Part shown: positions 6,444 through 8,296 of the stretch, one piece after another
How positions within the stretch are numbered: the stretch's first letter is position 1
Layout: every line of letters starts with the position of its first letter
Assembly (NCBI GenBank): GCA_964480425.1
Contig: CAYZPY010000112.1
Span: 1-8,296, forward strand
Source: CAYYMD01 sp964480425
GTDB lineage: Bacteria; Planctomycetota; Phycisphaerae; SM23-33
Length of the DNA stretch: 8,296 nucleotides
Direction of reading: 5' to 3'
Notes under the pieces: model-generated
What the model saw: only the letters and a program-made list of their open reading frames with translations
What the model was told of the DNA's origin: nothing
Database searches by the model: none
Program-made: the position numbers and the translations under genes

Positions 6444-6520
6444 ATCGCACGAAATTTTATCCCAATCGGGCGTCCCCCGGCGGCCGGCAACGGCGGCCCG
6501 GTTGAAACTGCAAGGTTGAC

Positions 6521-6862
6521 GTGCAATCGAAAACGGCGAAAACCTATCGGATAATGGGCGTGGTCCTGGTGTGCACGTTCGCCGTCAAGGGAGCATTCGT
6601 GCTTCGCTCGATGCACAACAGGGGCTATCCGCGCCGGCACCGCATCGCAAAACACGTGCCGGAGGGCAAACGGCTGGCGCATCCGTTTGCCTACGTCATG
6701 CTCATCGGGAGCATACCGCTTATCTTCGGGGGACTGTTCCACCGGGCAAGGGTCTTGGGAACCCTGACGATGCTGACCGCCGGTTGGTTCGTCACTATGC
6801 CGTGGATGAGATGGCGCCCGGGCGGAAACGACCCCCTTCCGGTCGCAGCGCCGTGCGAATAA
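6521..6862 (+). CDS. Small three-helix membrane protein of unknown function
   Basis: The product is 113 residues, starting at GTG. AAGG at 6512-6515 lies 5 bp before the GTG and supports it; an in-frame ATG at residue 12 has no ribosome site and would cut into the first helix. Hydrophobic segments lie at about residues 11-29, 56-73 and 76-94, with a basic loop (RGYPRRHRIAKH, about 34-45) between the first two. The end is proline rich. I do not recognise a family. The codon pattern is consistent with a real gene, and no long frame on the other strand has recognisable features. It may be the last gene of the upstream membrane cluster or, given its own candidate promoter, an independent unit. 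Confidence 0.6.
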   Translation: MQSKTAKTYRIMGVVLVCTFAVKGAFVLRSMHNRGYPRRHRIAKHVPEGKRLAHPFAYVMLIGSIPLIFGGLFHRARVLGTLTMLTAGWFVTMPWMRWRPGGNDPLPVAAPCE

Positions 6863-6864
6863 CG

Positions 6865-6893
6865 CTGAACGCCGCGCCGCAAATATGTATAAT
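6865..6893 (+). promoter_or_regulatory. Candidate promoter for recJ
   Basis: A consensus -10 box TATAAT (6888-6893) is preceded, after 17 bp, by CTGAAC (6865-6870), a weak -35. The expected transcript start is near 6900, about 22 bases before the recJ ATG. The -10 box is the best in the window. Confidence 0.5.
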
Positions 6894-6896
6894 TGC

Positions 6897-6912
6897 CCGG
6901 AGGGTTATCCGG
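6897..6912 (+). repeat. Small hairpin in the recJ leader
   Basis: CCGGA (6897-6901) and TCCGG (6908-6912) form a perfect 5-bp stem with the loop GGGTTA. The only Shine-Dalgarno-like sequence before recJ, GGAGGG at 6899-6904, lies partly in the stem and partly in the loop, 17 bases from the ATG. The predicted transcript start falls inside the hairpin, so whether it forms in RNA depends on the exact start point. Confidence 0.35.
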
Positions 6913-6921
6913 ATTAGTCAA

Positions 6922-8296
6922 ATGGCAAGACGCAACGCAAGGGCAAACGGCAGGTATCGCTGGCGGCTCGCCGAGAGGTTCTATTGGGCCGAACAACTGG
7001 CCAGGCGTCTGGGCACCGCGCCGCTGGTGGCGCAGATACTCTACAACAGGGGCATGGGCGACGCCGAAAAGGCCGCGGCGTTTTTGAATCCGCAGCTTAA
7101 CGACCTGTACGATCCCGAATTGCTCGACGGCACCGTCGAGGCCGCCGACGAAATAATCGCCGCCGTCGAGGCAGGGCGAAAAATTGTCCTTTACGGCGAT
7201 TACGACGTCGACGGAATAACCGGCGTGGCGATTCTCCACTCGGCCCTGCGAATGCTGGGCGCCGAGGTGGACTTCTACGTTCCCCATCGCCTCCACGAGG
7301 GCTACGGCGTCAACGTCCGGGCGCTGGACAAAATCATCGCCGCAGGCGCCGGCATGATAATAACCGTCGACTGCGGAATATCCGACGCCGCCCCCCTGGC
7401 AAGGGCGCGTAAGTCGGGCGTGGACGTGGTGGTGACCGACCATCACGCCCCTCCCGAAACTCTGCCCGAGACCACTGTGGTTCACCCCTCACTTCCTGGC
7501 GGGAAGTACCCCAACGGCGACCTTGCAGGCGCGGGCGTGGCGTTCAAACTCGCCTGGCAACTGGCTCGCAGCGCCGCCGGAAGCAGGCGCGTCGACGGGC
7601 GTATGCGGGATTTCCTGCTGGGCAGCACGTGCCTGGCGGCACTGGGGACCATCGCCGACGTCGTCCCGCTGGTGGGCGAGAATCGCGTGCTGGCGGTTTA
7701 CGGGCTGCGCGGGCTGCCCGCCGCAAAAAATCCGGGCCTGGCGGCGCTGCTGTCGGCGGCGGGACTGGCGGAAAACGCCCCGGGCGAAATCAACGGATAT
7801 CACGTGGGTTTCATCCTCGCCCCGCGACTTAACGCCTGCGGGCGCATGGGGCACGCGGCCGAGGCCGTCCGCCTGCTGACCGAGGCGGACATCTCGACAC
7901 ACGAGGCGAAAAATATCGCCGACCGGCTCACCAGAAAAAACGAACAGAGGCGGAAAATCGAGCAGCAAATTACCGACGAGGCGGTGCAGTTGGTAAAAGA
8001 GAAGAAGATGGACCGACCCTCGTGCAAGGCCATCGTGCTGTCCGGAGAAAACTGGCACGGGGGCGTGATAGGAATCGTCGCCTCGCGACTGGTGGACAGG
8101 TTCCACAGGCCGGCGGTCGTCATCGCCGCCGGGGAAAAAACCGCTCAGGGCTCCGCCAGGAGCATACCCGGCTTCCACATGCGCGACGCCCTCGCGGCGT
8201 GCTCGGAGCACCTGGTCGGTTTCGGGGGGCACGCCATGGCCGCGGGGTTGAAGATCGACCCCGATCGCATCGACGCCTTCGCCGAGGCCTTTAACA
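6922..8296 (+). CDS. recJ: Single-stranded-DNA-specific exonuclease RecJ (3' end beyond the window)
   Basis: 458 residues are visible before the window ends; typical RecJ proteins have roughly 560-600, so about the last fifth is missing. The DHH phosphoesterase core is clear: YGDYDVDG at 91-98, ITVDCG at 147-152, the DHH motif TDHHAP at 172-177, and LGTIADVVPLVGENR at 241-255. The second part carries APRLNACGRMGHA (300-312), a long charged helix (about 325-362), GENWHGGVIGIVASRL (375-390) and the DHHA1 signature GFGGHAMAAGL (433-443). The conserved aspartates and histidines coordinate catalytic Mn2+ or Mg2+. RecJ degrades single-stranded DNA 5' to 3' in recombination, mismatch repair and base-excision repair. 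The ATG at 6922 is the only start codon near the family N-terminus, and no in-frame GTG or TTG lies between it and the TATAAT box. Ribosome binding is poor. Confidence 0.95.
   Translation, partial: MARRNARANGRYRWRLAERFYWAEQLARRLGTAPLVAQILYNRGMGDAEKAAAFLNPQLNDLYDPELLDGTVEAADEIIAAVEAGRKIVLYGDYDVDGITGVAILHSALRMLGAEVDFYVPHRLHEGYGVNVRALDKIIAAGAGMIITVDCGISDAAPLARARKSGVDVVVTDHHAPPETLPETTVVHPSLPGGKYPNGDLAGAGVAFKLAWQLARSAAGSRRVDGRMRDFLLGSTCLAALGTIADVVPLVGENRVLAVYGLRGLPAAKNPGLAALLSAAGLAENAPGEINGYHVGFILAPRLNACGRMGHAAEAVRLLTEADISTHEAKNIADRLTRKNEQRRKIEQQITDEAVQLVKEKKMDRPSCKAIVLSGENWHGGVIGIVASRLVDRFHRPAVVIAAGEKTAQGSARSIPGFHMRDALAACSEHLVGFGGHAMAAGLKIDPDRIDAFAEAFN

Noticed and set aside
6470..6505. GC-rich GGCGGCC-type repeats in the leader of the 113-residue gene
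   Set aside because: The copies are direct rather than inverted, and short GC runs are common in this sequence.
6409..6519. 36-codon frame ending one base before the GTG of the small membrane gene
   Set aside because: It has no ribosome site, it contains the proposed promoter, and its sequence is not protein-like. A leader peptide is possible but unsupported.
6691..8232. Two long minus-strand frames (6691-7485 and 7489-8232)
   Set aside because: They are antisense to recJ, whose motifs are unmistakable on the plus strand, and neither has family features.

Overview
The window is a high-GC bacterial chromosomal stretch with six complete genes, a seventh (recJ) cut by the right edge and a doubtful fragment at the left edge. 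It reads as ordinary vertically inherited chromosome: I see no insertion sequence, phage gene, CRISPR array, rRNA or tRNA. The likely source is a planctomycete of the Phycisphaerae type. This is inferred from an N-terminal Cys4 zinc ribbon joined to a membrane anchor, a lipoprotein and an AsmA-like envelope protein, high GC at third codon positions, and unusually free use of the AUA isoleucine codon. No taxonomic marker settles this.

Layout. Bases 1-146 hold nested inverted repeats and perhaps the start of a leftward gene. An AsmA-like membrane-anchored protein (147-1631, minus) is divergent from a DUF547-like lipoprotein (1774-2580, plus); the 142-bp spacer has a plausible promoter for each direction. 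The lipoprotein gene converges, with a 19-bp gap, on a small tandem ACT-domain gene (2600-3043, minus). That gene is in turn divergent from a rightward run: a zinc-ribbon/one-helix/beta-domain protein (3215-4396), a rhomboid protease with a C-terminal helical-repeat tail (4418-5620), a seven-helix DUF4203-like membrane protein (5649-6395), a small three-helix membrane protein (6521-6862), and recJ (6922 to beyond the edge).

How they may work together. The first three genes of the run are separated by only 21 and 28 bp and look like one operon for membrane proteins. The rhomboid beside a single-pass protein suggests a protease-substrate or protease-partner pair, but this is a guess from adjacency. 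The 113-residue gene and recJ each have their own candidate promoter. The AsmA-like protein and the lipoprotein both point to the cell envelope. RecJ is a housekeeping 5'-3' single-strand DNA exonuclease and is unrelated to the membrane genes.

There is no gene-free stretch above 300 bp. The three largest spacers (1632-1773, 3044-3214, 6396-6520) are described under their promoters. I did not find a convincing new system; the most notable items are the zinc-ribbon/rhomboid/DUF4203 cluster and the start-site arrangements of the lipoprotein and recJ genes.
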